Shown here one piece after another: positions 1-8,408 of a stretch of DNA of 64,000 nt (position 1 is the first letter of the stretch; every line of letters begins with the position of its first letter). The DNA comes from Serratia sp. PL17 (GTDB lineage Bacteria; Pseudomonadota; Gammaproteobacteria; Enterobacterales; Enterobacteriaceae), in contig NZ_JAFIBY010000003.1 of the NCBI RefSeq assembly GCF_017832355.1, forward strand, positions 469,799-533,798, given 5' to 3'. The position numbers and the translations under genes were made by a program. The notes under the pieces are model-generated. The model searched no databases, had not been told where the DNA came from, and was given only the letters and a program-made list of their open reading frames with translations.

Positions 1-399
1 CTGGACATTAATTTTTCTGCCGGCGATGGCTGTTATGAAATCGTTGATCGTGAAGAGTTTTCACTGATTTTTCGTCGCTACTATCTGCACAAGATGGGGG
101 TGGCGGTCAATGCGGCACGTATCATCCGCATTTCCGGCTCCAGCATGGAACCACGCCTGCAAGACGGCGACGTGGTGGGTATCAATACCGATGACACACG
201 CATCCGCGAAGGCAAAACCTACGCGATTCGCCACGGTAATTTGCTGCGGGTAAAAGTGTTGATAGAACAGCCTGACGGCGGTGTCACTATTCGCTCCCTG
301 AACCGGGAAGAATACCAGGACGAACATCTGAGTTATCCGCAGCGTAAAGACCAACTGGTGGTATTGGGCCGCGTTTTCTGGTCGTCTTCGTCCTGGTAA
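1..399 (+). CDS. S24-family (LexA/CI-like) repressor, C-terminal part
   Basis: The reading frame is open from the first base, so this is the last 132 codons of a longer gene. The visible part is an S24 peptidase fold as in LexA, UmuD and phage CI repressors. GSSMEP carries the catalytic serine and the lysine in LLRVKVLIEQP is the likely general base. In the family, RecA filaments trigger self-cleavage and release an N-terminal DNA-binding domain, which here would lie before the window. It ends in a serine-rich SSSSW tail. It may be a prophage repressor or a chromosomal HTH/S24 regulator; nothing phage-like sits beside it in the window. Confidence 0.8.
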   Translation: MDINFSAGDGCYEIVDREEFSLIFRRYYLHKMGVAVNAARIIRISGSSMEPRLQDGDVVGINTDDTRIREGKTYAIRHGNLLRVKVLIEQPDGGVTIRSLNREEYQDEHLSYPQRKDQLVVLGRVFWSSSSW

Positions 400-415
400 T
401 GGCCGGGACACAATC

Positions 416-436
416 GGGTGCCGCTTGGCGGCACCC
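416..436. terminator. Hairpin between two convergent genes
   Basis: GGGTGCCGC and GCGGCACCC form a 9-bp stem around a TTG loop. It lies between the stop of the S24 gene and the stop of the convergent oxidoreductase gene, so it could serve both strands. No strong T-run follows on either side. Confidence 0.5.
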
Positions 437-441
437 TCCTG

Positions 442-1551
442 TTATTTGAAATCCACGACCATCTGCTGCTGGATAGACAAACCGCGGGTAGACTGCACGC
501 AACGGGCGATGTAGTCGGTAAAGCGCGGCGGTTTAGGCATGCCCAGCTTGAGAATTTTGTCGTTGCTGAAACGCACGTTAAGCATGGCGAAAGATCCATA
601 CAAACGCATCGCCTTCAGCATCAGTCTTTCGTTGCACGGCCCGAAGATATCTTTCAGTTGCTTGCGCATTTTCAGCAGGGCTTCGTAACTGACCTGCGCG
701 TAATGGTCGCCAAGCGGCGGTTTTTCCAACGCGGCAGCAATGGCGCGATCAATATCCGCGAAGCTGACGCTGCTCTCTTCACCGGCAGAAATATGATAAA
801 CGTCATTATCCAGCGTTTCGCTGTTCAGCAACATCACCATCGCATCAGCGCAGTAATCGACCGGGATAACGTCGATATTGTCCTGCAGTGAACACATGAA
901 TTTACGCAACATTAGCGCCATGCTGAACACCCAGAAAATACTGCTGGATGGCTGGCACCCTAAACGCGTGTGCCCAACAACGATAGAAGGACGTGCAATC
1001 ACCAGCGGCAATTGCGGGCAGTGTTGACGCATTAACTGTTCAATCGTGGATTTAGAGCGGGTGTATTCCACCAGATGCTCAGCCGTTTCTTCAAACTCGC
1101 CACTTTCTGCCACCAGCGAGCCCGGTTCCGGGGCACACGACATTGCGGTACCCACATGCAGAAAACGTTTCAATCCCGGTACCTGCGCCATTCTTTCGGC
1201 AAAGGCCAGTGTACCTTCAACATTAACCTTCCAAATAAGCGGGTTATTGCCGAATGAAGCAACCGCGGCACAATTGATAACGTGCGTTACATTGTTAATA
1301 CGTGTGTCCGCTAAAAAATTAGCAGGCTCACTTAAATCACCCAACAATATATTTTCTATCGTGATTTTGGAGAATAAATCGGATTCAATATTAAACTTCT
1401 CCATATTAATCCGAATACGTTCCAGCCCCTGCTGCGCATTTTCAGCTCGCACTAACAGAAGATAGTTAATTTCCTGATTTTCATTCAGTAATTTTTCGAG
1501 CACTGCACCACCGAGAAAGCCAGTAGCGCCGGTCAACAGCAGAGTTTTCAT
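442..1551 (-). CDS. Stand-alone thioester-reductase-like SDR oxidoreductase
   Basis: A 369-residue extended short-chain dehydrogenase/reductase of the NAD_binding_4 type, the fold of NRPS/PKS terminal reductase domains and fatty acyl-CoA reductases. The N-terminus has the NADP-binding GATGFLGG motif (residues about 8-15), and YTRSKS about 160 residues later fits the YxxxK catalytic pair. I chose the ATG at 1551 (MKTLLLTGATG) because the Rossmann strand starts there; an in-frame ATG at 1572 would add seven residues and has no better ribosome site. The substrate is unknown. No carrier-protein or synthetase gene lies nearby. The 5' third and the upstream region are more AT-rich than the neighbours, which may point to transfer. 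Confidence 0.75.
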   Translation of the reverse strand: MKTLLLTGATGFLGGAVLEKLLNENQEINYLLLVRAENAQQGLERIRINMEKFNIESDLFSKITIENILLGDLSEPANFLADTRINNVTHVINCAAVASFGNNPLIWKVNVEGTLAFAERMAQVPGLKRFLHVGTAMSCAPEPGSLVAESGEFEETAEHLVEYTRSKSTIEQLMRQHCPQLPLVIARPSIVVGHTRLGCQPSSSIFWVFSMALMLRKFMCSLQDNIDVIPVDYCADAMVMLLNSETLDNDVYHISAGEESSVSFADIDRAIAAALEKPPLGDHYAQVSYEALLKMRKQLKDIFGPCNERLMLKAMRLYGSFAMLNVRFSNDKILKLGMPKPPRFTDYIARCVQSTRGLSIQQQMVVDFK

Positions 1552-1808
1552 AATATGCACCCACATTGGCATTGAATGATGCTGATTGTATGCGGAGATA
1601 ATTAAACAAATATTAAATGGAACTCAGTGGCAGCTGTTTATCTTTTCTTAATATTATCTTAAGGAATATTTTGAAACATCAGTGAGGCATTTGGTAACAC
1701 ATTAATAAAAAAGAAACCATAATAAATGTGGCCGTTGACGGGCCATTGATACAGGCTCTGATTTAATTTACTGGTGAGTATTATTACATTTTTTCATCAG
1801 GAGTATTT

Positions 1809-2018
1809 ATGAGCTATAACCAAAAAGTTTGGTTGGGCATCCTGGTCCTGTGCAGTGTCTTCTGGCTGGCGGTGATCGGCGGTATTTTCTCGGTCCATGA
1901 AGCCTACGAGCGCACAAGCCTGCAAAGTCAGCAGGATTTCACAACGCGATACTCTCAGCATTATCATGGCACTGCAACAGCGAACCATAGCCTCCAGGCG
2001 CGAACGCCAACATCCTGA
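1809..2018 (+). CDS. Small single-pass membrane protein
   Basis: A 69-residue protein with a Shine-Dalgarno sequence (CAGGAG) about 7 bases before the ATG. Residues about 7-30 (VWLGILVLCSVFWLAVIGG) form one clear membrane helix; the rest is polar and low in complexity. It resembles small inner-membrane proteins of the YmiA kind only in layout, and I do not recognise the family. It lies 75 bp before the HolE-like gene on the same strand. Confidence 0.5.
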   Translation: MSYNQKVWLGILVLCSVFWLAVIGGIFSVHEAYERTSLQSQQDFTTRYSQHYHGTATANHSLQARTPTS

Positions 2019-2093
2019 TATGCCCCCCTGAATGGGTAGGGACAAGCACGCCTAACGATCTTATGATGCCCCTTGGTTCATAGGGAGAATAAT

Positions 2094-2282
2094 ATGGGTC
2101 GAAAGCTGGATCGCTTGCCGCAAGCAGAACGTGAGAAAATTGAAGCCGACTTGCTCGCGCTCAGCGTCATTTATAACGAACGTTATGGCATTGCCACCAA
2201 TGCCGCCCATGCCGAAAAACAGGTGCCTGATTATTTACGTTCCTACTTTCATTTGCGCCTAAGCTACTACCGCAGTGCGTAA
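2094..2282 (+). CDS. holE: HolE-like DNA polymerase III theta subunit, short form
   Basis: A 62-residue protein that lines up with E. coli HolE. LDRLPQAEREKIEADLLA matches the LAKLDQTEMDKVNVDLAA region, NERYG matches KERYN, and VPDYLRSYFHLRLSYYR matches QPEHLRSWFRERLIAHR. Theta binds and stabilises the epsilon proofreading exonuclease in the polymerase III core. This copy stops right after the third helix and lacks the roughly 14-residue tail of E. coli HolE. The start at 2094 follows TAGGGAGAATAAT, a good ribosome site; an upstream in-frame start at 2073 has none. It precedes sbcB by 76 bp. It could be the normal holE of this species or a P1 HOT-like paralogue. Confidence 0.75.
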   Translation: MGRKLDRLPQAEREKIEADLLALSVIYNERYGIATNAAHAEKQVPDYLRSYFHLRLSYYRSA

Positions 2283-2358
2283 TACCGCGCATTTCAGTGA
2301 TTAACGCTAACGACTCGTACGTCTCGCCGTTACAATAGGAAGATATTCCCAACGCCAC

Positions 2359-3801
2359 GTGAGAGATGCGATTTTGAGCAGCAAGGCACCGGCCACATTC
2401 TATATTCACGACTACGAGACCTTCGGTAAAAGCCCATCCATGGACCGCCCGGCGCAGTTTGCCGGTGTGCGTACCGATATGGATTTCAATATCATCGAAG
2501 AGCCACTGGTCATCTATTGCACCCCGGCCGACGACTACTTGCCCGATCCTGAAGCGGTGATGATCACCGGTATCACGCCGCAATTGGCACTGGCTAAAGG
2601 TGTCAACGAAGCCGAGTTCGCACGCCAGATCCATCAGGCATTCAGTGTGCCTGGCACCTGCATTCTGGGTTACAACAATATCCGCTTCGATGATGAAGTG
2701 AGCCGTAATATCTTCTACCGCAGCTTTTACGATCCCTACGCTTACAGCTGGCAAAACGGCAATTCCCGCTGGGATCTGCTCGACGTGATGCGTGCCTGCT
2801 ATGCGCTGCGCCCGGACGGTATCGTCTGGCCGGAAAACGAAGATGGATTCCCGAGTTTCCGTTTGGAACACCTGACTCGCGCCAACGGCGTCGAACACGA
2901 ACACGCTCATGACGCCATGTCGGATGTTTACGCGACCATCGCCATGGCCAAGTTGGTCAAACAAGCGCAACCCCGGCTGTTTGACTTCCTGCTGCAACAC
3001 CGCAACAAGCATAAGCTCAATGCCCTGATCGATATCGCAGAAATGACGCCGTTGGTGCACGTTTCCGGTATGTTCGGCGCTGCACGTGGCAATACCAGTT
3101 GGGTATCGCCGCTGGCCTGGCACCCTGATAACAAAAATGCGGTCATCATGTGTGATTTAGCCGGTGATATGACGCCACTGCTCACGCTGAGCGCCGACGA
3201 ATTGCGCGAACGGCTGTATACCCGCAGAGACGAGCTGGCACCTGACCAATCACCGGTGCCAATCAAGCTGGTCCATATCAACAAATGCCCGGTACTGGCA
3301 CCCGCCAAGACCCTATTGCCGGAAAACGCGGAACGCTTGGGGATCGATCGCCAAGCCTGCCTGCAAAATCTGCAGCTGCTGCGCCAGCACCCGCAGGTGC
3401 GCGAAAAAGTGGTGGCGTTATTCGCTGAAGCCGAACCTTTTAAAGGCTCTGATGACGTCGACGCCCGGCTGTACGACGGTTTCTTCAGCGATGCTGATAA
3501 AGCAGCAATGAAGATTATCCAGCAAACCAAACCGCAAAACTTGCCGGCACTGGATCTGACCTTCAACGATGACCGCATGAAGGAACTGCTGTTCCGTTTC
3601 CGGGCCCGCAACTACCCCAACACGCTGGATGACAGCGAGCAACGCCGCTGGTTACAGCATCGTCAGGAAGTTCTGAGCGCTGAACGGGTACAGAGTTACG
3701 TACTGCAACTCGAGTCGTTGTATAACTTGTACGAAGGCGATAAAGAAAAGACCGCGCTGCTGAAAGCGCTGTTTGAGTACGGTAAAGAATTGGTAGGCTA
3801 A
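2359..3801 (+). CDS. sbcB: Exodeoxyribonuclease I
   Basis: A 480-residue 3'-5' single-strand DNA exonuclease (E. coli 475), used in recombination and mismatch repair and in suppression of the RecF pathway. DEDDh active-site motifs are visible: HDYETFG near residue 18 (first Asp and Glu), the NNIRFDDEV region for the second Asp, and HAHDAMSDVYAT with the catalytic His and last Asp. The SH3-like and C-terminal helical parts follow to the normal end. The predicted start is GTG; an in-frame TTG lies five codons on, and no ATG is available. Ribosome-site spacing is poor for the GTG, so the exact start is uncertain. Confidence 0.95.
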   Translation: MRDAILSSKAPATFYIHDYETFGKSPSMDRPAQFAGVRTDMDFNIIEEPLVIYCTPADDYLPDPEAVMITGITPQLALAKGVNEAEFARQIHQAFSVPGTCILGYNNIRFDDEVSRNIFYRSFYDPYAYSWQNGNSRWDLLDVMRACYALRPDGIVWPENEDGFPSFRLEHLTRANGVEHEHAHDAMSDVYATIAMAKLVKQAQPRLFDFLLQHRNKHKLNALIDIAEMTPLVHVSGMFGAARGNTSWVSPLAWHPDNKNAVIMCDLAGDMTPLLTLSADELRERLYTRRDELAPDQSPVPIKLVHINKCPVLAPAKTLLPENAERLGIDRQACLQNLQLLRQHPQVREKVVALFAEAEPFKGSDDVDARLYDGFFSDADKAAMKIIQQTKPQNLPALDLTFNDDRMKELLFRFRARNYPNTLDDSEQRRWLQHRQEVLSAERVQSYVLQLESLYNLYEGDKEKTALLKALFEYGKELVG

Positions 3802-3804
3802 CAG

Positions 3805-3836
3805 AAAAAAACGTAGGGCGCTAAAAGCGCCCTACG
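3805..3836 (-). terminator. Rho-independent terminator downstream of puuP
   Basis: An 11-bp perfect stem (CGTAGGGCGCT / AGCGCCCTACG, loop AAA) has A-rich sequence on its left, so the minus-strand transcript ends hairpin then U-run. It lies 94 bp past the puuP stop and only 11 bp past the sbcB stop, so it may also stop sbcB transcripts weakly. Confidence 0.85.
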
Positions 3837-3929
3837 ACTTAATGGCAGAGGCGCTGTATGCTGCGCCCAATGACATCATCAAAGCATTAAATCGCGGGCC
3901 GAACCTGTTCGGCCCCGACCTGTTAAGGC

Positions 3930-5297
3930 TTATGCAACGTCTTCGCTAGCCTGTGGAACCGGCAGACGGAAGCTGCGGGTGACGAAGGCCAGATAAATCA
4001 GACCAATCGCGGCCCAAACCAGGCCCAGCGTCATCGAACTGGCTTCCAGGTTGATCCACAGTGCGCCAACAGTTAACGCCCCCAATACCGGCAAAATCAG
4101 ATAGTTGAAGGTATCTTTAACGGTACGGTTCATCTTGTCGCGAATATAAAACTGCGAGATTACCGACAGGTTCACAAAGGTGAACGCTACCAGCGCACCG
4201 AAGTTAATCAATGCCGTCGCCGTAACCAGATCGAACGACACCGCAGACAAGGCAATCACACCGACCAGCAGCACGTTCAATGCCGGGGTACGCCATTTCG
4301 GGTGCACATAACCAAAGAAACGCTCTGGGAATACACCGTCACGGCCCATCACGTACATCAGACGCGAAACACCGGCGTGCGACGCCATACCTGAAGCCAG
4401 TACGGTCACGCAAGAGAACACCAGGATCACCGACTGGAAGAACTTACCGGCGACGTACAGCATGATTTCCGGTTGGGACGCATCAGGATCTTTAAAGCGC
4501 GAGATGTCCGGGAAGTACAACTGCACGAAGTAGGACACCACGATAAAGATGATGCCGCCGATCAGCGCCGTCAGGAAGATCGCTTTCGGGATCACGTTCT
4601 CTGCATCTTTGGTTTCTTCGGACAGCGAGCTGATGCCGTCAAAACCGAGGAACGAGAAGCACAAAATAGTCGCACCGGTAATCATCGGCACTACATGCGC
4701 ATTCTCAGACCAGAATGGGCGGCTGCTAACCAGCGTACCTGCCCCTTCGCCATGCGAAAGGCCGTTAACCACCAGGAACAGGAACACGATCATGATAGCC
4801 ACCTGCACCACCACGATAATGGAGTTCAGGTTTGCCACCAGCTTAATGCCGCGCAGGTTAAAGAGCGTCATCAGCGCGACCAGCGCCGCCACGAAGATCC
4901 ACGAAGGCACGCCCGGGAAGATAGCTTCCAGGTAAATTTTGGCCAACAGGATGTTGATCATCGGCATGAACAGGTAGTCCAGCAGCGATGACCAGCCCAC
5001 CATAAAGCCAACGTGCGGGCTAATGGCCTTCTGGGCGTAGGTATAGGCAGAACCGGCGGACGGGAATTTTCGTACCAGTTTGCCGTAGCTCAATGCGGTA
5101 AACAGCACCGCCAGCAGAGCAAAGGCGTACGCAGTGGCGACGTGACCATCGGTCAGGCCGGATACGATGCCAAAGGTATCGAAGATGGTCATTGGCTGCA
5201 GGTAAGCCAGCCCCATCATCACTACCGGGACTAAAGTCAGGGTTTTACGCAGCTGTGCGCGTGGCGCCGGAATGGTGCTGGAGATGTTATCGGACAT
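3930..5297 (-). CDS. puuP: Putrescine importer, APC-family permease
   Basis: A 455-residue amino-acid/polyamine/organocation permease with about 12 membrane helices. It begins [35 protein letters not shown], a typical APC first helix, and matches E. coli PuuP in length and pattern. It brings putrescine into the cell for the gamma-glutamyl pathway. I placed the start at 5297 because GTAAGGGGGGCTGCGCA provides a strong ribosome site just before this ATG; the longer frame to 5345 is mostly leader. It is in the puuA orientation but 534 bp downstream of it, so it may have its own promoter. Confidence 0.85.
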   Translation of the reverse strand: MSDNISSTIPAPRAQLRKTLTLVPVVMMGLAYLQPMTIFDTFGIVSGLTDGHVATAYAFALLAVLFTALSYGKLVRKFPSAGSAYTYAQKAISPHVGFMVGWSSLLDYLFMPMINILLAKIYLEAIFPGVPSWIFVAALVALMTLFNLRGIKLVANLNSIIVVVQVAIMIVFLFLVVNGLSHGEGAGTLVSSRPFWSENAHVVPMITGATILCFSFLGFDGISSLSEETKDAENVIPKAIFLTALIGGIIFIVVSYFVQLYFPDISRFKDPDASQPEIMLYVAGKFFQSVILVFSCVTVLASGMASHAGVSRLMYVMGRDGVFPERFFGYVHPKWRTPALNVLLVGVIALSAVSFDLVTATALINFGALVAFTFVNLSVISQFYIRDKMNRTVKDTFNYLILPVLGALTVGALWINLEASSMTLGLVWAAIGLIYLAFVTRSFRLPVPQASEDVA

Positions 5298-5831
5298 TGC
5301 GCAGCCCCCCCTTACCTTCTGCCTTGCGGAGCGTAGACACGCCAAGACTTAAGGTTGCGGGGAAACTTCGCAACGTGCGACTGAATTCAAAAAGAAGGGG
5401 ATTGGAAGCTGGATAACGAGTCAAGGCTGCCTTGGCTGCTCCATAATCGCTGCGACCACAGCGGAAACCGGTGGGCACCGGTGCTAAAGTGAAAAATTGC
5501 CCCATCTTTCTTATCCTCATGAGTCACGACCATAAAGTTTTGTTTGATCGCGCACGAAACTATTTATCTATCCGGATCGGTGTCCGGCCTCGCTTGGTGT
5601 ATGAAACGCACAGTTTGTAAAACACAAATGCAAAAAAAATAACCGACGCGTTAAAACGTCGGCTATCTGCATTAGAGATATTTTGCACCAGAAACCCTCC
5701 TGATGACAAGATCAGGAAGGCATCTTAAGCAAATTCTTTTCGCGATTGTTCGGAAAACCGCCCTTACGGTTGAATTAATCCGCAATCCTCACCGTCGCTT
5801 ACTCCGTTATTGCCGCTTAGTTTACGCCCCC
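5298..5831 (-). promoter_or_regulatory. 534-bp puuA-puuP intergenic leader region
   Basis: No convincing gene is present. On the minus strand the order is the puuA end, a small hairpin at 5698-5717 (TCCTGATGACAAGATCAGGA), a terminator-like hairpin at 5632-5662, then a long leader before puuP with ACCGGT repeats (5467-5482). Two short minus-strand frames read through the leader, one ending a few bases inside puuP. Neither has a clear ribosome site or a recognisable product. Confidence 0.45.
5632..5662 (-). terminator. Rho-independent terminator downstream of puuA
   Basis: Stem CCGACG/CGTCGG with an 8-base loop; on the minus strand it is followed by TTATTTTTTTTG. It lies about 170 bp past the puuA stop, which suggests that puuA and puuP are not a simple operon. 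Confidence 0.75.
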
Positions 5832-7250
5832 TCAGGCATTTTTCAACATCCAGTCGATCTCTGTTTCCGTCACTAAGCGCTCAAACTGCATCAATTCATC
5901 CATCTTGCAGGCATGATAAACATGCGCAAAACGTTCTCCCAGGTACTGCGTCAGCGCTTGCTGATGCTCAAATTCGTATAGCGCATCGCTTTGGCGGATG
6001 GGGAACGGCAACCCTTCTTGCTCGAGCCCATTACCGGTCACGGGTTCAGGCAACGGCAGCGCATTGTCCAACCCATACAAAATCCCGGAGAGGATCGCCG
6101 CAACCACCAGATAGGGATTGGCATCCGCGCCTGCGACACGGTATTCCACCCGATGGTTCTCGGGCTCACCGCAGGGAATACGCAGCGCAACGGTGCGATT
6201 GTTGTGCCCCCAGGAGGCTTGTGTGGGGACATACATGCCCGGCTGGAAACGACGGAAAGCATTAACATTGGGGGCTAACAGTGCCATTGAAGCCGGCATT
6301 AAGGTGATCATACCCGCCAGCGCACGGTGCAGTAACGCAGAGTCTTCGCCGTCTGCTTGGGCGAACAGGTTGTTACCGTTACCGTCGAGCATGCTGATAT
6401 GCACATGCATGCCGCTACCGGCGTATTCTTCATAAGGTTTGGCCATAAAGGTCGCGTGCAGATGGTGATTTTCCGCCACCATCCGTACCAGGCGTTTTAG
6501 CCCGAGCGCATGATCACAAGCCAGCAGCACGTTATCGGTATGCTTTAGGTTGACCTCAAACTGGCCAGGCGACGCCTCTGCCACCGCGCCGTCCGCCGGT
6601 AGCCCCTGCATCTGAGCCAGGCTATCGATGTCGTTCAGCACTTCAGCAAAATGATTCAGGTTATCCAGCGAGTATACCTGGCTTTGCACGTTGCGCTCCT
6701 GGGTACCAGGTGCGCAAGGAGGTTGAAGGTAGCCTTCAGAATCTCGCTGTCGATCAATGAGATAGAACTCCAACTCTACCGCTACCACCGGGAACATGCC
6801 TCGCTGGCGCAACGCCTGCCACACTCGGTTCAGAACATTGCGGGGTTCAACGTCAAAGGGAGTACCATCTTCATCCAGCATGGTCAGCAATACCTGACCG
6901 ATATTATCCGGGTCCGCCGCTGACGGCGTCAACGAACCAAGCACCGGCATGCAGACACGGTCCGGCTCCCCCAACTCTTGGCCCAGGCCAGCCTCTTCCA
7001 CCACATTGCCCAGAATATCCATAGCGAATACCGAGGCGGGGAAGTAACTGCCTTTTTCCAATTTTTTCAGTCCGGAGACGGGAATGCGTTTACCGCGGAA
7101 GGAACCATTCAGATCAGTGAGTAGGATATCGATATACTGCGTTGAGGGGTGGCGTTCCAAATAGTGAGCAACTTCACGTTGGAACGCGCTACTTCGCCTC
7201 TCTTCATTGTGCTGTGCAAAATTTTCAACTGCTGCGATATTGGTTTGCAT
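5832..7250 (-). CDS. puuA: Gamma-glutamylputrescine synthetase
   Basis: A 472-residue glutamine-synthetase-fold ligase, the same length as E. coli PuuA. It joins glutamate to putrescine using ATP, the first step of the Puu putrescine pathway. Family motifs are visible: VELEFYLID for metal-binding glutamates, YAGSGMHVHISM for the ATP/metal-binding His region, and NRTVALRIPCG with VEYRVAGADANPYL in the C-terminal half. The start MQTNIAAVENF has a modest GGGTG ribosome site. It is divergent from puuR across 394 bp. The later pathway genes puuB, puuC and puuD are not in the window. Confidence 0.9.
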   Translation of the reverse strand: MQTNIAAVENFAQHNEERRSSAFQREVAHYLERHPSTQYIDILLTDLNGSFRGKRIPVSGLKKLEKGSYFPASVFAMDILGNVVEEAGLGQELGEPDRVCMPVLGSLTPSAADPDNIGQVLLTMLDEDGTPFDVEPRNVLNRVWQALRQRGMFPVVAVELEFYLIDRQRDSEGYLQPPCAPGTQERNVQSQVYSLDNLNHFAEVLNDIDSLAQMQGLPADGAVAEASPGQFEVNLKHTDNVLLACDHALGLKRLVRMVAENHHLHATFMAKPYEEYAGSGMHVHISMLDGNGNNLFAQADGEDSALLHRALAGMITLMPASMALLAPNVNAFRRFQPGMYVPTQASWGHNNRTVALRIPCGEPENHRVEYRVAGADANPYLVVAAILSGILYGLDNALPLPEPVTGNGLEQEGLPFPIRQSDALYEFEHQQALTQYLGERFAHVYHACKMDELMQFERLVTETEIDWMLKNA

Positions 7251-7644
7251 ACATCACCCGCCATTATGATCTGAGGACGCTGTGGCGCCCGCCTGCCGAT
7301 AGGTTCAACACATGGTCTGATTTCTCTGTAGACTGCGCCAGAACCGGCGCTCAAAATAACATCCATAATATGAAACATAGCTTTAACACAAATGGTTTGC
7401 AAATGTTACAATGCTGTTTGATTATTCGCCACCGACTGCTAAATTGATAAAATATTGACCGAAAAGGCGTTAACTGCCTTTTTATGTGCAGAATTTCGTC
7501 CGCCGAAACAGGGGGGATCATGGGCAATATATTTTCCAATTCCGTCGCAACTACCGATATCATGCTATGCCGATATCACTCAGACAGGCACCTGACTCCG
7601 ATATTCATTTCTGCCTGTCGTTCCTACCAGAAGGAAGTACCGCT
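7251..7644. promoter_or_regulatory. Divergent puuA / puuR control region
   Basis: A 394-bp AT-rich region with no gene. On the minus strand TTGCAA, 17 bases and TATGTT (about 7375-7403) is a plausible puuA promoter. Around 7365-7380 CATAATATGAAACATAG is loosely like the PuuR core reported for E. coli; this is from memory and weak. Near puuR a 7-bp AAAAGGC/GCCTTTT hairpin (7462-7482) could act as an early stop or an operator-like element. Confidence 0.4.
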
Positions 7645-8202
7645 ATGAGCAAAGTCAGCTTGGCGCCAGGTAAGCGCCTGTCACAGATCCGTCTGCAATT
7701 GGGTTTGTCGCAGCGCCGAGTCGCCGAACTGTCCGGGTTAACCCACAGCGCAATCAGCACCATCGAACAGGACAAAGTCAGCCCGGCTATCAGCACACTG
7801 CAAAAACTGCTGAAGGTCTATGGTTTGTCGTTGTCCGCGTTCTTTGCCGAACCTGAAGCCGCTAATGAACCCAAAGTGGTGATCGACGCCGAAGATTTGA
7901 TCGAGATAGGTAGCCAAGGCGTGTCAATGAAGCTGGTGCACAACGGCAACCCAACGCGCAATTTGGCGATGATGCTGGAAACCTATCAGCCGGGCACCAC
8001 CACCGGTGAGAAGATAAAGCATCAGGGTGAGGAGATCGGCACGCTGCTGGAAGGTGAAATCATGCTCACCATTAATGGCCAAACCCACTGCCTGACCGCT
8101 GGGCAGAGTTATGCCATCAACACCGGTATTCCCCACAGTTTCAGCAATACCTCTGCACGCGTCTGTCGTATCGTCAGCGCACATACGCCGACGACGTTCT
8201 GA
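7645..8202 (+). CDS. puuR: HTH-type transcriptional repressor of the Puu pathway
   Basis: A 185-residue protein, the same length as E. coli PuuR. Residues about 8-62 are an XRE/Cro helix-turn-helix (GKRLSQIRLQLGLSQRRVAELSGLTHSAISTIEQ). Residues about 105-183 are a cupin barrel (GEEIGTLLEGEIMLTINGQTHCLTAGQSYAINTGIPHSF) that senses putrescine. It represses puuA and related promoters. The start follows GAAGGAAGTACCGCT, a strong ribosome site; a longer upstream frame is leader. It faces away from puuA. Confidence 0.9.
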   Translation: MSKVSLAPGKRLSQIRLQLGLSQRRVAELSGLTHSAISTIEQDKVSPAISTLQKLLKVYGLSLSAFFAEPEAANEPKVVIDAEDLIEIGSQGVSMKLVHNGNPTRNLAMMLETYQPGTTTGEKIKHQGEEIGTLLEGEIMLTINGQTHCLTAGQSYAINTGIPHSFSNTSARVCRIVSAHTPTTF

Positions 8203-8375
8203 TAAAAGCCGGGTAAGGGCGTTGCGTTGCCCGTGATCTCGTTTGTATCGCGTCCCGTTCAGTGATGTCTCTTGCGCTGAACGGGCCCCCCTCTCGACGA
8301 AAAATCATTTTCGTCTCAGTTATGCCATTTAGTTTGTTGCGAGAAGCGCAATCTGTGTTACAAAAGACTATCTTT

Positions 8376-8399
8376 AGCCATCTAAACACCTAAACGTCT
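8376..8399 (+). promoter_or_regulatory. Candidate MetJ operator: three tandem met boxes
   Basis: Three directly adjacent 8-mers read AGCCATCT, AAACACCT and AAACGTCT against the met box consensus AGACGTCT, giving 6, 5 and 7 matches of 8 in perfect 8-bp register. The array ends nine bases before the ATG of the ribose-type ABC ATPase gene. MetJ binds tandem met boxes cooperatively when S-adenosylmethionine is high. Confidence 0.6.
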
Positions 8400-8408
8400 T
8401 TAATCACT

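Noticed and set aside
2167..3123. 318-codon antisense frame across the HolE-like gene and sbcB
   Set aside because: It is a mirror of sbcB codons, with no ribosome site or family resemblance.
5287..5520. 77-codon minus-strand frame overlapping the puuP start
   Set aside because: No ribosome site or recognisable product; kept only as a possible leader under findings.
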